DNA of 64,000 bases from Aspidapion aeneum (lineage: Eukaryota; Arthropoda; Insecta; Coleoptera; Brentidae). Shown one piece after another: positions 1 through 9,958 of this stretch; the first letter of the stretch is position 1; every line of letters begins with the position of its first letter. The position numbers and the translations under genes are program-made. Location: assembly GCA_963576565.1 (NCBI GenBank), contig OY755047.1, positions 26,109,171 through 26,173,170 of the forward strand, given 5' to 3'. The notes beneath the pieces were generated by a model. That model searched no databases. It worked only from the letters and a program-made list of their open reading frames with translations, and had not been told where the DNA came from.

Positions 1-129
1 TTACCTTGCGTTTACAAGAATTTCAAAAGTTATACTTTAAAAAAATTATATGGAAATTATAGCAAAAAAATTATATAAAAAGATTATATATGGAAAAAAA
101 TTATAGTTATGGCTTGCTCCTACCTTGGT

Positions 130-660
130 CCTGCAATTATTTAATTGTTGGTGTTTTGTTTAGTAAACCTGGAGTTGTCCAGACATCCTCTCACTGCTCT
201 CGCTGCTCCTGGCTTGCCCGCGCCTCCCCTAATGCCCGCTTAGCACATCACGCTAGGGCAGCACATGGTGGTCAAAATGTTGGTTCTTGCCCGAGCGTAG
301 AAACCCTTTCTCAGGGTTATAACTGGCCCGTCCGGCTTCCCACCAGCGTCCAGCCCAACTGTCCCGTCGCTGGAATTGACAGGGCGATGCTCTTTCCGTG
401 CAAATGGCGTAGGCCGACTTAAAATTCCCCTCAAAAGGGTGCGAGCGTCACTCCAGATTGCCTAGACACGACGGACTCACTTCCACAGTTTCTGGGATAT
501 CTCCTACAATCGCTGTAGTGCCAATCACCAAAAACAAAGGCGATCCCAGAAACTGTTGTCGACCCAGCCAAAATTCGTTCCCAAAGAGAGACCAGGCAGA
601 ACACAAAAAACGAAGTGGCCGGAAACCGTTTTGTAAATTTGGTGGGGAGTGGGGACGGTA
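130..660. other. GC-rich island of unknown nature
   Basis: This ~530-bp block is clearly richer in G and C than everything around it. It has short open frames on both strands but none that I recognise. It contains a 13-bp perfect inverted repeat, CAGTTTCTGGGAT at 486-498 and its complement at 543-555, enclosing a 44-base loop. I looked for rRNA, tRNA and transposase signatures and saw none. It could be a degraded gene or exon, a CpG-type regulatory island, or a transposon of different composition. Confidence 0.3.
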
Positions 661-3113
661 AAACGCAATAGTACCAACCTAATCTTCCCGGTGAAATTCA
701 AATAAAGGATGCAAACCTATTTAAAAAACTTTTCCGCCAAAAATAAATCTCTACATTCAGTGGCCAGACTGGAAGGAAAAAACCCGGGGTTTTCAAAGTA
801 ACCAATGAGGTACAGCAATAGTTCTATACAGGTCTATAGGGGCAGCACCGACCAAGTGGACATTGCAATCCGGTAAAACGTACATTGAGGTGTTGTCGGA
901 TCTATTTCCACGGTTGGAATTTTTATAACAAGGACGTCGAGACACCCTCCATACACATTATTAATATTCGAACACTCAACCAATTCCCATATGAGTAAAG
1001 CTATACTGAGCGCAGAATTTAGTTGCACTCCAGTTACAGTCTTCGTCAAAAGTTTCCGTCGCTCTTTATAAATGTTTTCTCTAATATTCATATGGTTTAA
1101 CGCCATTTTTGTAAAACATTTCTACAGTAATAAAGCTGTTTCTGAACCTGAACCCAAAAATACACACTGAACCATTGCTTAAAGGCACAAGAGTGTTCAG
1201 ATGTTAACTCACACGATTTCGTTCATTCTTTCAGTCTTGGTTTTTATCCCTCGTTTATCTCCCATTTACAACAGTGCATAACTCGTATTTATTTTATCCT
1301 TTCCCTATCAAATTAATAAAGATATCAAAGTGGCGGAGCCTCGGTTGTTACTGGTCAAACCGTGAACCTAAATATGTTTTCGTACTATCAAAACTAGTTA
1401 ATCCGTGAAGGACATGAGGTTCGGATTGTCCCAATATCCTCGAAATAAACGTAAGGGAATGAAATGTTCATCTAAATGTTCCCTTCCTGTTACTGAATCC
1501 ATTTGTGATGCGGCAACGCCGCCATTCCCCAGCATAACAGCTGTTTAACTTTATGAACGTCAAGTGAATCACAAAATTCCACAGATAAAAACAAAACAAT
1601 CAAAATTTTTATGTGATTTTTCCCGAAGCCTGTGATCTTAAATTCCAATTACGATGTCCAGATAATGCGATGTGCGTAGTGTCCACAGTAATTCGATGGA
1701 ATGTCTCCTTTATAAGGTAACTTTTTGGACACTATATAACCTCCAAACCTAGCTCTATAAAATACCCTTACTTGTGTACAGAAAGACGAATCAAAGAGCC
1801 TTGACCATTTACCCAAATAAACAAATATGTAACGTTGTCCCAAACGTAAAAATGACACGTTACAACTACACCTGCGTATATTCTTGATGTTCAAGGTCAA
1901 CTTATATTTTGCGTGCATCGCATTGTACACTAATTCGAAGACGACTGTTGAACGCTAAAAAGGAAGTGAGCGGCAGGGCAGGCTTTTTTTTGATTTTGCA
2001 TCGTTGTTCGAGACGCGAACCTGTTACCTTCTGCATGTGAAGCCGACGACCATACCACGGCAATACTCGCCGGCCTTAAATAGTGGTATTCAAAGCAATA
2101 AAAATGTTCTTCACTGCCCATAAGGTGAAGTGAACGCACCAAATTTCGAGACGTTTATTCTTATCTGCTTGTGAGGGAAGGTGCGCGAAATGGTCACTTT
2201 CATGGGTAAACTTTATTTCACCGGTGATCTTGAATGCACAATCTGGTTTCATTGGGAAATGAACACACGGGAGTTGCTGTGGCGCTTATGACCTTACTTT
2301 TGACAGTAACCTTTGTTTTGGCGAGCTTTTTGTGAAGTATGGACCGTGGAGGTTTTATACATTAATTGTTTACCTATTTTTAGAAGAAATTTTATAACTA
2401 TCAGAAAAAATTATAAAATTCATGGTGTTAAATTTTTTAAAAAATATATGTTTTTAAAAAAAACTCGATTTTTTTTGTTTTGACCATCAAAAGTTTTACT
2501 AGTTTGGCAATTTAAGCTTTTTTCTATCTTTAATAATAACAAACTTAGCAATGGACACTTTTAACTTGAAACACCCTGTATATATGTCAGTACGAAAATA
2601 TCTGTTGCGACATATTTTCTCTTGTAATTTGACCTACCATTACAAGCTTCATAAGAATTTTTAAAATTAAGTTTGCAATAGTGTAAAATTTTCCTGGGTC
2701 ACCTTGTACATTATTTATAGTACCTTTTGGTGTTTTGTGGGTATCAAAGTAGGCATTTCAGACCTGTAAACTTAATGTCCTAGTTATATTTTATTAAATT
2801 AAAAAGAAGACTAGTTTAAATTAAGTTTAACCAAAGAAGATATATCAACGTTTAACTATGTTTTTAAATGAAAATTCGTATTAAACTTTACCTTTCTAGA
2901 TTCCAAACCAATTGCAAAAACTTCTTTACTTTCAATAAAGTCGTTTTTCTAACTCAAAGCTTCGAATTAATTCAAAAAAGAGGTCTTTCCTAGCCTAGCC
3001 TAACCTCGTCTCACTCTGGAATCCATTTTCGAGCATGAGGCTCAGTCCATTTGTATTATAAGTCCATGACTAGATCATGAAGTTCCTCTTAACTTCGTGA
3101 TTTAGTGACCTTA
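661..3113. other. AT-rich stretch with no recognised gene
   Basis: About 2.4 kb of AT-rich sequence. The only open frames are short (up to 93 codons), start at arbitrary positions, and have no recognisable domain or codon structure. I see no TIRs, LTRs or tandem repeats here. Confidence 0.5.
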
Positions 3114-4145
3114 GAACACACGGCCTTCTCCCATGGAAGATCCAGGCTTGATAACCCTGTATAACTTTATTACGCAGTAAAAAACCCAAACAAAAAAAAA
3201 TATTTGAAAGCGGATAATTGAAAAGTTACAAACAAAACGGAAAATTTATCTTTTTCATCCAAATACTCATATTTCCCGTTCGAAGGTGAGATCAAAGGGT
3301 TGATAAATTCGAGTAATTTGAAAACGGGCACTTTCGATAATCTACTGTGACAACGCTGCACAATAATTCAGCAATGCATAAAGGCTTTTTCATGCACAAT
3401 TGGAAAACATTTTGAAAAAAAATGGGGCTGAAGCAAGTATTATCCAAGTTAAATTGCACTTTTACATCTCTAAAGCCGGACTCAGACGAGATATGTACAG
3501 GGAAATCCTAAATGGATACTTTTGGGGTTTGAAAATTCGGAAAAAACGAGTAATCATCTAAGAATACAGTTTCTCTTACTTTTGATACAAATGACATCAT
3601 TTTTAATGGAAAATTTATGTTTTTATTCTCGAACACACGGCCATCTCCAACGCAAGATCCAGGCTTGATAACCCTGTATAACTTTATTACTCAGTAAAAA
3701 ACCCAAACAAAAAAAATATTTGAAAGCGAATAATTGAAAAGTTACAAACAAAACGGAAAATTTATCTTTTTAATCCAAATACTCATATTTCCCGTTCGAA
3801 GGTGAGATCAAAGGGTTGATAAATTCGAGTAATTTGAAAACGGGCACTTTCGATAATCTACTGTGACAGCGCTGCACAATAATTCAGCAATGCATAAAGG
3901 CTTTTTCATGCACAGTTGGAAAACATTTAAAAAAAAAATGGGAATGAAGCACTTATTATCCAAGTTAAATTGCACTTTTGCGTCTCTAAAGCCGGACACA
4001 GACGAGACATGTACAGGGTGATCAAAATTGGATACTTTTAGGGTTTTAAAATTATGAAAAAACGAGTAATCTTTTATGAATACAATTTTTCTTACTTTTC
4101 ATACTAATGATGATCATTTTTGATGAAAAATATATGTTTTTATTT
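3114..4145. repeat. 517-bp tandem duplication, two units
   Basis: The sequence starting with GAACACACGGCC at 3114 recurs at 3631, an offset of 517 bp. The two units stay collinear over most of their length with scattered substitutions and small A-run length changes, for example the stretch from CAGGCTTGATAACCCTG onward. Small open frames inside both units are shadows of the same repeat and not genes. The divergence shows the duplication is not recent. Confidence 0.85.
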
Positions 4146-4329
4146 CTCTTACTAATAACTAGAGACACTATATATATGACATTTTTAAATTTTATACAAA
4201 ATAAGGGATCTCTTCTAAGAACCAGTGAACCAGTAAAACAATTTTTATCAAAAATAATGGCATCTGTATCAAAACTGAGAGAAATTACCTGCATCACCAA
4301 TCAGATGTGTTAGTTCGCAGTACATGCAT

Positions 4330-4567
4330 ATGCTTTTTGGGCGGAGTTTGGGCATCGACGAAGTAGGCAAAGTTGATGATTAATACAAGGCCGTGGTTCG
4401 GAAGTCACGTTAACCGAACCGAACCGAACCGAACCGAACCGAACCGAACCGTAGATGGCGCTAGCACGATAAAGACCTCTACCCGACAAAGGGTATCAGG
4501 CAAAAATAAATCCTCCTCTTCATGTAGTATGAATGTAAGAGTAAATGAATTGTGTTTGTCTTTTTAA
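4330..4567 (+). repeat. Truncated SINE body, copy with GAACC expansion
   Basis: This segment matches the body of the tRNA-headed SINE at 6410-6800: the block around GGCAAAGTTGATGAT, GTGGTTCGGAAGTCACGTTAA, the ATGGCG.{1}AGCAC segment, GTATCAGGCAAAA, and the tail block CATGTAGTATGAATGT all occur in the same order. The tRNA-like head is missing, so the copy is 5'-truncated. At 4412-4450 the copy has an expanded (GAACC)n run that the other copy lacks. Confidence 0.65.
4412..4450. repeat. (GAACC)n microsatellite
   Basis: About eight uninterrupted copies of the pentamer AACCG lie inside the truncated SINE copy, at the point where the longer copy reads GTTAAGCGTGTTAAGAGCG. It is an expansion inside the repeat. 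The same pentamer recurs in the fold-back element at 39.2 kb. Confidence 0.9.
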
Positions 4568-5029
4568 AACTTTTTAGAATCCAACTGTAAAACTAAATTT
4601 CACTTGGCACTTTTTTGTATTTTTTTATCATACCTTATCGTCCATTATAGTTCAAATTTTGTGAAAATAACGGGCACGTGATCAAAAGCGAAAATAAACT
4701 CGCTTTAGGGATTACTCAAAATATAAAATGGGATTTCTCTGGCACCCATGTTTATAAATAATGACTTTTTAAAAATGGAATATTTGTTTTGCAATAACTA
4801 GTTTTTAAATCGTAGTGCTTTGTCCTGTTTCGAAAAGCAAATATTTATACAGTCTCTGTGACCATTTTAACCTTGCGGCGAGCGCGTATACGCGGTAAAA
4901 AGCTGCAAATTTATCTGCTCCTGCTCACGGCAATTTTAGTTGTAACTACAAAATAACGGCCCCTCAAAAGGTAGAAAAGTTAAATTTTATAAAAGTGTTT
5001 TTAAGAAACTTAAAGGCTAGAAACCATAC

Positions 5030-5216
5030 CAAGCGCAGATCTGGGTCAAAATCTAGGGGGGTAAAAGTCGACGAAAAAATTATGGGTATAATAATATATT
5101 TTTTTAGAAGGGGGCAATTCTCCTGTTTTCCCTTTAATTATTAACAAAAAATGCATATTTTTTTTAGGGGGGCGGGAGTAATTATAACTTTATCCCCCCT
5201 TTTAAATCCGCGCTTG
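5030..5216. mobile_element. MITE-like element with G/C-run flanks
   Basis: The left end reads CAAGCGCAGATCTGG and the right end, in complement, reads CAAGCGCGGATTT; both are followed inward by long G or C runs (AGGGGGG and CCCCCC). The 187-bp size, imperfect terminal inverted repeats and absence of coding capacity fit a miniature non-autonomous DNA transposon. I could not define a clear target-site duplication. Confidence 0.5.
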
Positions 5217-5440
5217 TAGTGTCACTTTTCCGCACGCCTTTTAGTTTTGAAAGTTCCACTTTTCCGCACTACTTTTTTGCATGGTTTCAAAAACTTAAGA
5301 ATCGGTACCTTAATATTACTTTTTTCGTGTCCTTAACTGTCCAAACTATTAAATAGTTTTCAAAAACCGGCCATGTCAAGGTTTTAATGTTTTAAATCCG
5401 CATGACAACCATCATACAATACAAACTAAAAAGTTATAAA

Positions 5441-5625
5441 ATGGCATCTAACGAAAATCTTCCAGAATATATTCTAAATAGAGAAAGAGACCTTGAACCG
5501 AAGATCTTCCAGAATATATTCTAAATACAGAAAGAGACCTTGACCTTCTACCTGCAAAATCTAAAGCAAGGTATGAAAAAGAATATGTATTTTTCACGAA
5601 CTGGTGCAAGGAACAGTACTTTAAT
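5441..5625 (+). pseudogene. Crypton-like tyrosine recombinase N-terminus, broken
   Basis: An ATG at 5441 opens a short peptide with LPEYILN, and the following frame reads LLPAKSKARYEKEYVFF then NWC. That pattern, a PxKSKxRYExxY helix followed by an aromatic residue and a Trp, resembles the N-terminal DNA-binding domain of Crypton/phage-integrase-like tyrosine recombinases found in many insect repeats. A 47-bp tandem duplication (units at 5458 and 5505) repeats the LPEYILN segment; because 47 is not a multiple of three it breaks the frame. No catalytic domain follows. The assignment rests on remembered family resemblance only. Confidence 0.35.
5458..5551 (+). repeat. 47-bp tandem duplication
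   Basis: TCTTCCAGAATATATTC at 5458 recurs at 5505; the two 47-bp units differ by a few bases. The duplication lies inside the Crypton-like fragment and shifts its reading frame. Confidence 0.85.
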
Positions 5626-6406
5626 AAACATTTTCTTATTATTTTATTTTTATTTTCATTGTTTTCCGCACGCTCGACGAAAAAATAGTGTTCCTAACTC
5701 TTGCGGAAAATTTATTTTCCGCACCTTGGTGGCCAGTTTTTCGCATCGCGTCTAGTAATGTATTTTTTTATTGGAACTTTTATTTCTAACTTAGAACTTT
5801 GGTTTTTCTTTAGGATTTCCAATTTACATAATGAGTTCGGTTCGGTTCATTATCATCATCATTCAGAAAAACGTTCTCAATTCACAAATTTCGGATAGGA
5901 TTAGAAATAAAAAAGCGTATTTTGTTTAAAAGTATGCTTGATTTATTTCTAATATTCATCAACCCAACGCGTTTGGGCTTGGAAATTCATTTCCAAGGAT
6001 TATACAAGTTTCTATTAAACAAAATGTTGGAAAATAATCAATTACTATTATGCCACGATTATCAGTTTTTGCTGTTTCAATTGTAATGGATTTATCGACC
6101 TGATTTTTTTAAATTCACAAGCTTGTAAATATTTACGAACTTTTTGTCATGATGGGGTTTTTTTTACAAGTTTCTATAAGGCGAACTTTTTTCTCGAAGT
6201 TGCTTTTCTTTAATGAGACAAGTTTGCGACTCCATAATATAGGACAATTTTATAACTCTCGTCGAATCTTTACAGTTTTAAAAACGTGAAACTTTTTAAA
6301 ATTTTTAAACAAAACAAACTTGTAAAAAACACATTTATCCATTAAAGTATATGGATGGACAGGGAATGGAAAAGATGAAGCTGAGACAAGATCTAATATT
6401 TCGTTT
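5626..6406. other. No recognised gene
   Basis: AT-rich sequence with several TTTTCCGCAC-type motifs near its left end and T-rich runs. The open frames are short and have low-complexity composition. Nothing supports a gene. Confidence 0.45.
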
Positions 6407-6409
6407 TAT

Positions 6410-6805
6410 GTGGCCCTAATGGTTCAGTGGACGCGAGTCCGCTTTACAATTAGGGGGCGGTGGGTTCGATTCCTATGCCTACGAGTGCAAACTCGAACCA
6501 ACTATCCGTTTGTGAATACAAGTTCACTGGAGGTAGGAGTAAAGTTTGGGCCTCAACGAAATAGGCAAAGTTGATGATCAATACAAGGCGGTGGTTCGGA
6601 AGTCACGTTAAGCGTGTTAAGAGCGCAGATGGCGCCAGCACAATAAAGACTCCTGTGCTCGACAAAAGAGTATCAGGCAAAATGAAATCCTCCTTGAGAA
6701 AAGAAAATTGACTACCGTGGGGGTGCTTGATGGGCCGGCCCGTTGGGCTTCATGTAGTATGAATGTGAGAGTAAATGAGTTGTCCCGGGTACCAAGTGAC
6801 TTCAA
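6410..6805 (+). mobile_element. tRNA-headed SINE
   Basis: The left end is tRNA-like: an A box at 6420-6430 (TGGTTCAGTGG) and a perfect B box at 6463-6473 (GGTTCGATTCC) are 32 bp apart, the layout of an internal RNA polymerase III promoter. The arms do not fold into a convincing cloverleaf and a unique ~330-bp body follows, so this is a SINE and not a tRNA gene. The body is shared with 4330-4567 and, diverged and on the other strand, with 36070-36430, which shows the family is dispersed. The RNA would be transcribed by Pol III and would need LINE proteins to move. Confidence 0.7.
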
Positions 6806-7320
6806 GCCAGATTATCTTGGTTTCCATCAAATTGAGCTGGTAAATTGTGTACAATAAGCGGACAGACAATAAGTAAAAACGAAACGAACGAACCAATGTG
6901 TTATTTCAGGTATGTCCTTTAAACCAGCAAACGAAAATGGAAACACGACCCATAGCAGGTAATAGCCGAGATAGCACAGGGCATCCAATTGGACGACCTG
7001 GACATTAGATATACGCCCATGGGACGTTCAATGGAAGTCCAGTTTAGGTTCAGTATAATTTAGAGGACTGCTAGTTTTTTTTTAATTTCTTGGCTTTTCC
7101 TTTACACAAAGCTTGAAATTGTGGATATCAGATTTCGTTGCCAGAGTAGAGCCTTTTTACCATTCCCCCGAGAACAATAAGTATTTTCCTGCAATCTCAA
7201 CAATAAACTCGAAATTTACGGTTTGAAAGACCAATGTCATTATCTTTTAGCTCTCTCGCCTTTGTAGAGTCGTGTAAAGTGTGAGGCTAGAGTTACCTGT
7301 GTTTAGCCAGGTTAGATTTT
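6806..7320. other. No recognised gene; GGACGTCC-like repeat sequence
   Basis: The stretch 6970-7050 carries repeated GGACG.CC.GGAC-type words also seen at 8520-8545 (GGACGTCCATTGGACGT), so it is probably a dispersed-repeat fragment. No coding signal is visible. Confidence 0.35.
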
Positions 7321-8108
7321 TTGTTTTTTATAAAGACATGTGCAATATTTTTCATTTTTGAAATACTTTTAATAAACTATTTTAAGCGGTTATCAACGGA
7401 GGAGCCTAAAGTGTCGAACCAGTATAATCAAGAATTAGGTGTGATTAGTTATGTGGATCCATTTCCTTTAAAATTAAAGACTCCCTTTTCTACAGATGCA
7501 GCTAAATTTTCTTTAGTTACAAATATGGACGTTATTGCTTATCATGTCCTTACAACAAGCTACTGCACCAAAGATCAGATGGAGGCATACAAGAACTTAA
7601 ATGATTTTAAGTATTTTGAGGCAGAATTTGTCACTAGACGTGGAGCTCATAAAGTGGGGGATTATACAATTATACTTAGCAAGGTAACAGACAAAAATGA
7701 GAGTTTTAATGGTGGGACTAAACCTAGGACTGTAACACAAGTTATTACACAAAAAAACTCCTGCTGGTACATCACTTACCCCCAGTTTTCTTAGCTTGAC
7801 TGAAAAAAACCTTAAATTTAATAGGTTTTCTTTACAAACAAAAAATATTAAAAATCAAATCTAGATTAAAGGGGTTAATGGATGTTTAATTTGTTTCAGG
7901 TGAAGCATTCTCAAAGGATAAATTTAACACCTCTTTAAGTTTAGGTTATTTGCCAATAAAATTGACGACACTGCCATTCCGTTCATTACACTTTTATGGC
8001 AGGAGTTGGTGAGGTCTGTAGCCATGTTGGTGCTTTTATGCAACAAGAACCACTACCAAATACCAAATTGCAAATAATGCAAGGACCTAAAACTATGAAC
8101 AACAAGTG
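7321..8108 (+). pseudogene. Decayed spliced SWIM zinc-finger / YqaJ-type protein
   Basis: Exon A runs to 7683 and encodes SYVDPFPL, then YHVLTTSYCTKDQMEAYKNL and ends at ILSK. A GT at 7684 and a TTTGTTTCAG acceptor ending at 7899 define a 216-bp phase-0 intron. Splicing it gives ILSK-VKHSQRINLTPL, after which exon B carries HYTFMAGVGEVCSHVGAFM (7984-8040). This order is that of the proteins whose SWIM zinc finger (HCxCMAGxGExCSH) precedes a YqaJ/lambda-exonuclease-like domain and which are multicopy in many insect genomes. The copy is dead: stops at 7936 and 7942 (the second probably Trp to stop), and two zinc-binding Cys changed to Tyr and Phe, while the C-x-H pair survives. The visible start is TTG, so the true 5' end lies elsewhere. 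No YqaJ domain follows before the relic fades at ~8108. Family resemblance is from memory; the splice join is seen directly. Confidence 0.7.
7684..7899 (+). other. Inferred intron of the SWIM pseudogene
   Basis: The donor AAG|GTAACA and acceptor TTGTTTCAG|GTG bracket 216 bp. The coding frame of both sides is the same (phase 0), and joining them restores a continuous family-like peptide that the unspliced frame interrupts with a stop at 7792. Retention of the intron means this is not a processed retrocopy. Confidence 0.6.
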
Positions 8109-8918
8109 AAATTAAAGAAAGAAAAATAAGAAAAAAGTTTTCTGCTTTATGTACTGATATTAGTAAGATAAGATAAGGTTGAATATAAATCACTACAAGA
8201 AATTAAATTTGGAAGAGTGATAACATCAAGGACAACCATAACACGTCAGTCTTTTACGTTGGCAGAAATAAAATTGACTTATACAGCATTAAAGAGGCAG
8301 GCAGTTCTTCCGCTCTCACGAGCGAGAGTAATTGATCCATTTGCAATGACCAATTTCAACTAGTGTGTATTTTGTGAAGAAGTAACAAAATAAAGAAATA
8401 TATTCTTACGTTTTTTATTTCATTATTCTTTTAATGGATGTCGAGATAGAACATTGCATTTGCCTCGCGATAAAGGATTTGTTTGATGGTATTTTTATTT
8501 CGACAAACAGTAATATAAATGGACGTCCATTGGACGTACAAGAGTCAAAAATCTTTGAAATTTTAAATAAATTCGTATTCTTGTTATGGAAGAAAATGTT
8601 TTAGAAACTGTTCTTTTTACCGATTTTTAAGCGACATAATGGTTCTCATATCTATCTAAGGATACAAGTTAAAAAAACCCTAAAAACACCTAAAAAAACC
8701 CCAAGAAAAGTAAAAAATCAGAAAAAAATTCCAAAATTGGGAAAGAAAACGCCCTTCGCAACAAAACGCAGGTGGCAGACACCAAGATCGGAGTCAAAGA
8801 ATATACGCCGGTGGATCAAATATACCTTGCGCAAGTGTAAACTTATGTAGTTATGTAATTCTTACCTTATTTGTAAATATTTATTTAAAAATTGTGTTTT
8901 TATGTAAAAAAAGGATAC
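8109..8918. other. No recognised gene
   Basis: About 800 bp of AT-rich sequence with A-rich runs at 8660-8760. A 22-codon plus-strand peptide ending at 8840 (ADTKIGVKEYTPVDQIYL) looks less random than its surroundings but I do not recognise it. Otherwise nothing is seen. Confidence 0.35.
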
Positions 8919-9016
8919 ATCCTAAGTGACCCGCACTTCGATCCGAGGGCCAGCAGTTTCTGCACCGGGTCAAACGCCATTGCTGTAGGTTGAAAGGGGA
9001 ATCCATGACGAAAAGT
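8919..9016 (-). CDS. Tomosyn-like exon (host gene)
   Basis: On the minus strand a polypyrimidine tract and CCAG acceptor end at 9017; the 98-bp exon then encodes a T-F-R start, HGFPFQPTAMAFDPVQK and LLALGSKCGSLR, and ends with a phase-2 GT donor at 8918. This is the highly conserved start of the WD40 propeller in tomosyn/STXBP5, a syntaxin-binding regulator of synaptic vesicle exocytosis; the FDPVQK block fits tomosyn better than its paralogue lethal(2) giant larvae. The exon is intact, and phase 0 in / phase 2 out leaves a codon AT-N that suits the Ile or Met expected next. The donor GTATCC is weak. I found neither neighbouring exon, so the flanking kilobases, full of transposons, would be introns. 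A detached exon copy cannot be excluded. Confidence 0.65.
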
Positions 9017-9369
9017 CTGGAAAAAAGATAAAAATTTATTAGAAACTAAGAAACCCTTTATAAGAAAAATCCTATAAAAAAACAATTTACACTGTAATTA
9101 TTGTTGACCGTTTTCCAAAATGCAGACTTTGTAAAAAGCACACGCAACTTTTCTTAAGACTTGAGCCTCGAAAAAGGCGGTTAGTTTTTTCCAATCACCT
9201 CTAGAAGTATCCGAAACCCTCCAAAAGGGCCCAATTGGGGACACACCCTTAGTACGTTTATTTCCTCTAGTTAGTTTCATTATGGTTTGACTGACACTTC
9301 AGGGGATTTCATAGCCAAGTTTCAATTTGACACTATCCTATTATCGTAGTTTCCTTATTTAACGGACAG
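9017..9369. other. Probable intron sequence, no gene
   Basis: Sequence between the tomosyn-like exon and a LINE fragment. One 60-codon minus-strand frame (9098-9280) has no recognisable similarity. On the minus strand it would be the 3' part of the intron preceding the exon. Confidence 0.35.
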
Positions 9370-9795
9370 TTAGTCTTTAGTGGAATATACCAGCTCAAAC
9401 AGCTGAAAAACTCATCGGATATAGACCGAGTTTTTATTTTACAGAAGCAAGCGGTGAGACTAATATTTGATCTTCAACACTTAGAGTCTTGTCAGTGATA
9501 TCTATTTATATCTTCAAACTCCTTCAATTTGTCCATAAACACAGAAGTAGGTTTATAATCAATGATGTTTTTCACAATTACAATACGAGGGGTAATAGTG
9601 ACATATGCCTTTCCTTACAAAAATGAGAAGCTTTCAAAAAAAGTCCATATTACGCGAGGGCTAAACTGTACAACATGATTCCCTCCGAGCTTAAGGCAGT
9701 ATCCAATAAAAGCTTTAAAAGAAAAATTACATTCCTTCTAGCTTCTAGAGCTCTTTACTCTGTGAGTAGGTTTGTTGATAGACTTAATAGATAAG
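9370..9795 (+). pseudogene. Non-LTR retrotransposon RT C-terminus, decayed
   Basis: Across frameshifts the plus strand reads RVFILQKQAVRLIFDLQHL, then KLLQ.VHKHR, HNYNTRG, and ARAKLYNMIPSELKAVSNK, FKRKITFLL, ALYSVSRFVD. This is the standard C-terminal tail after the RT domain of CR1/Jockey-type LINEs (LQKxAVR, YNTR, KLYNxxP, FKxxL). The stop TGA at 9497 and an indel break the frame. Upstream RT motifs are absent, as expected for a 5'-truncated insertion. It lies beside the tomosyn-like exon on the opposite strand. Confidence 0.7.
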
Positions 9796-9958
9796 ACCTC
9801 TGGTATTAATAATGTGTATGTAACTTTTCAAATTAATTGTTATATTAGTGTTGTATAATATGTAGGTATTTGTGTTATTTTTGATGGTTTTTACTTATTT
9901 TTTTTTTATTTTAAGCTACTTTTAAGATATTCTTACTATTTAAGCATTTTGACGTGTA

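Noticed and set aside
130..660. Ribosomal RNA fragment
   Set aside because: The GC-rich island has some rRNA-like composition but I could not place any conserved rRNA segment in it.
4412..4450. Interstitial telomere repeat
   Set aside because: Insect telomeres are usually TTAGG-based; GAACC is different and restricted to repeat elements here.
6410..6480. A functional tRNA gene
   Set aside because: A and B boxes are good, but acceptor and anticodon stems do not pair and the sequence continues into a dispersed repeat body.
9098..9280. 60-codon minus-strand frame as an additional tomosyn exon
   Set aside because: It lacks similarity to the expected N-terminal exon and has no matching splice sites.
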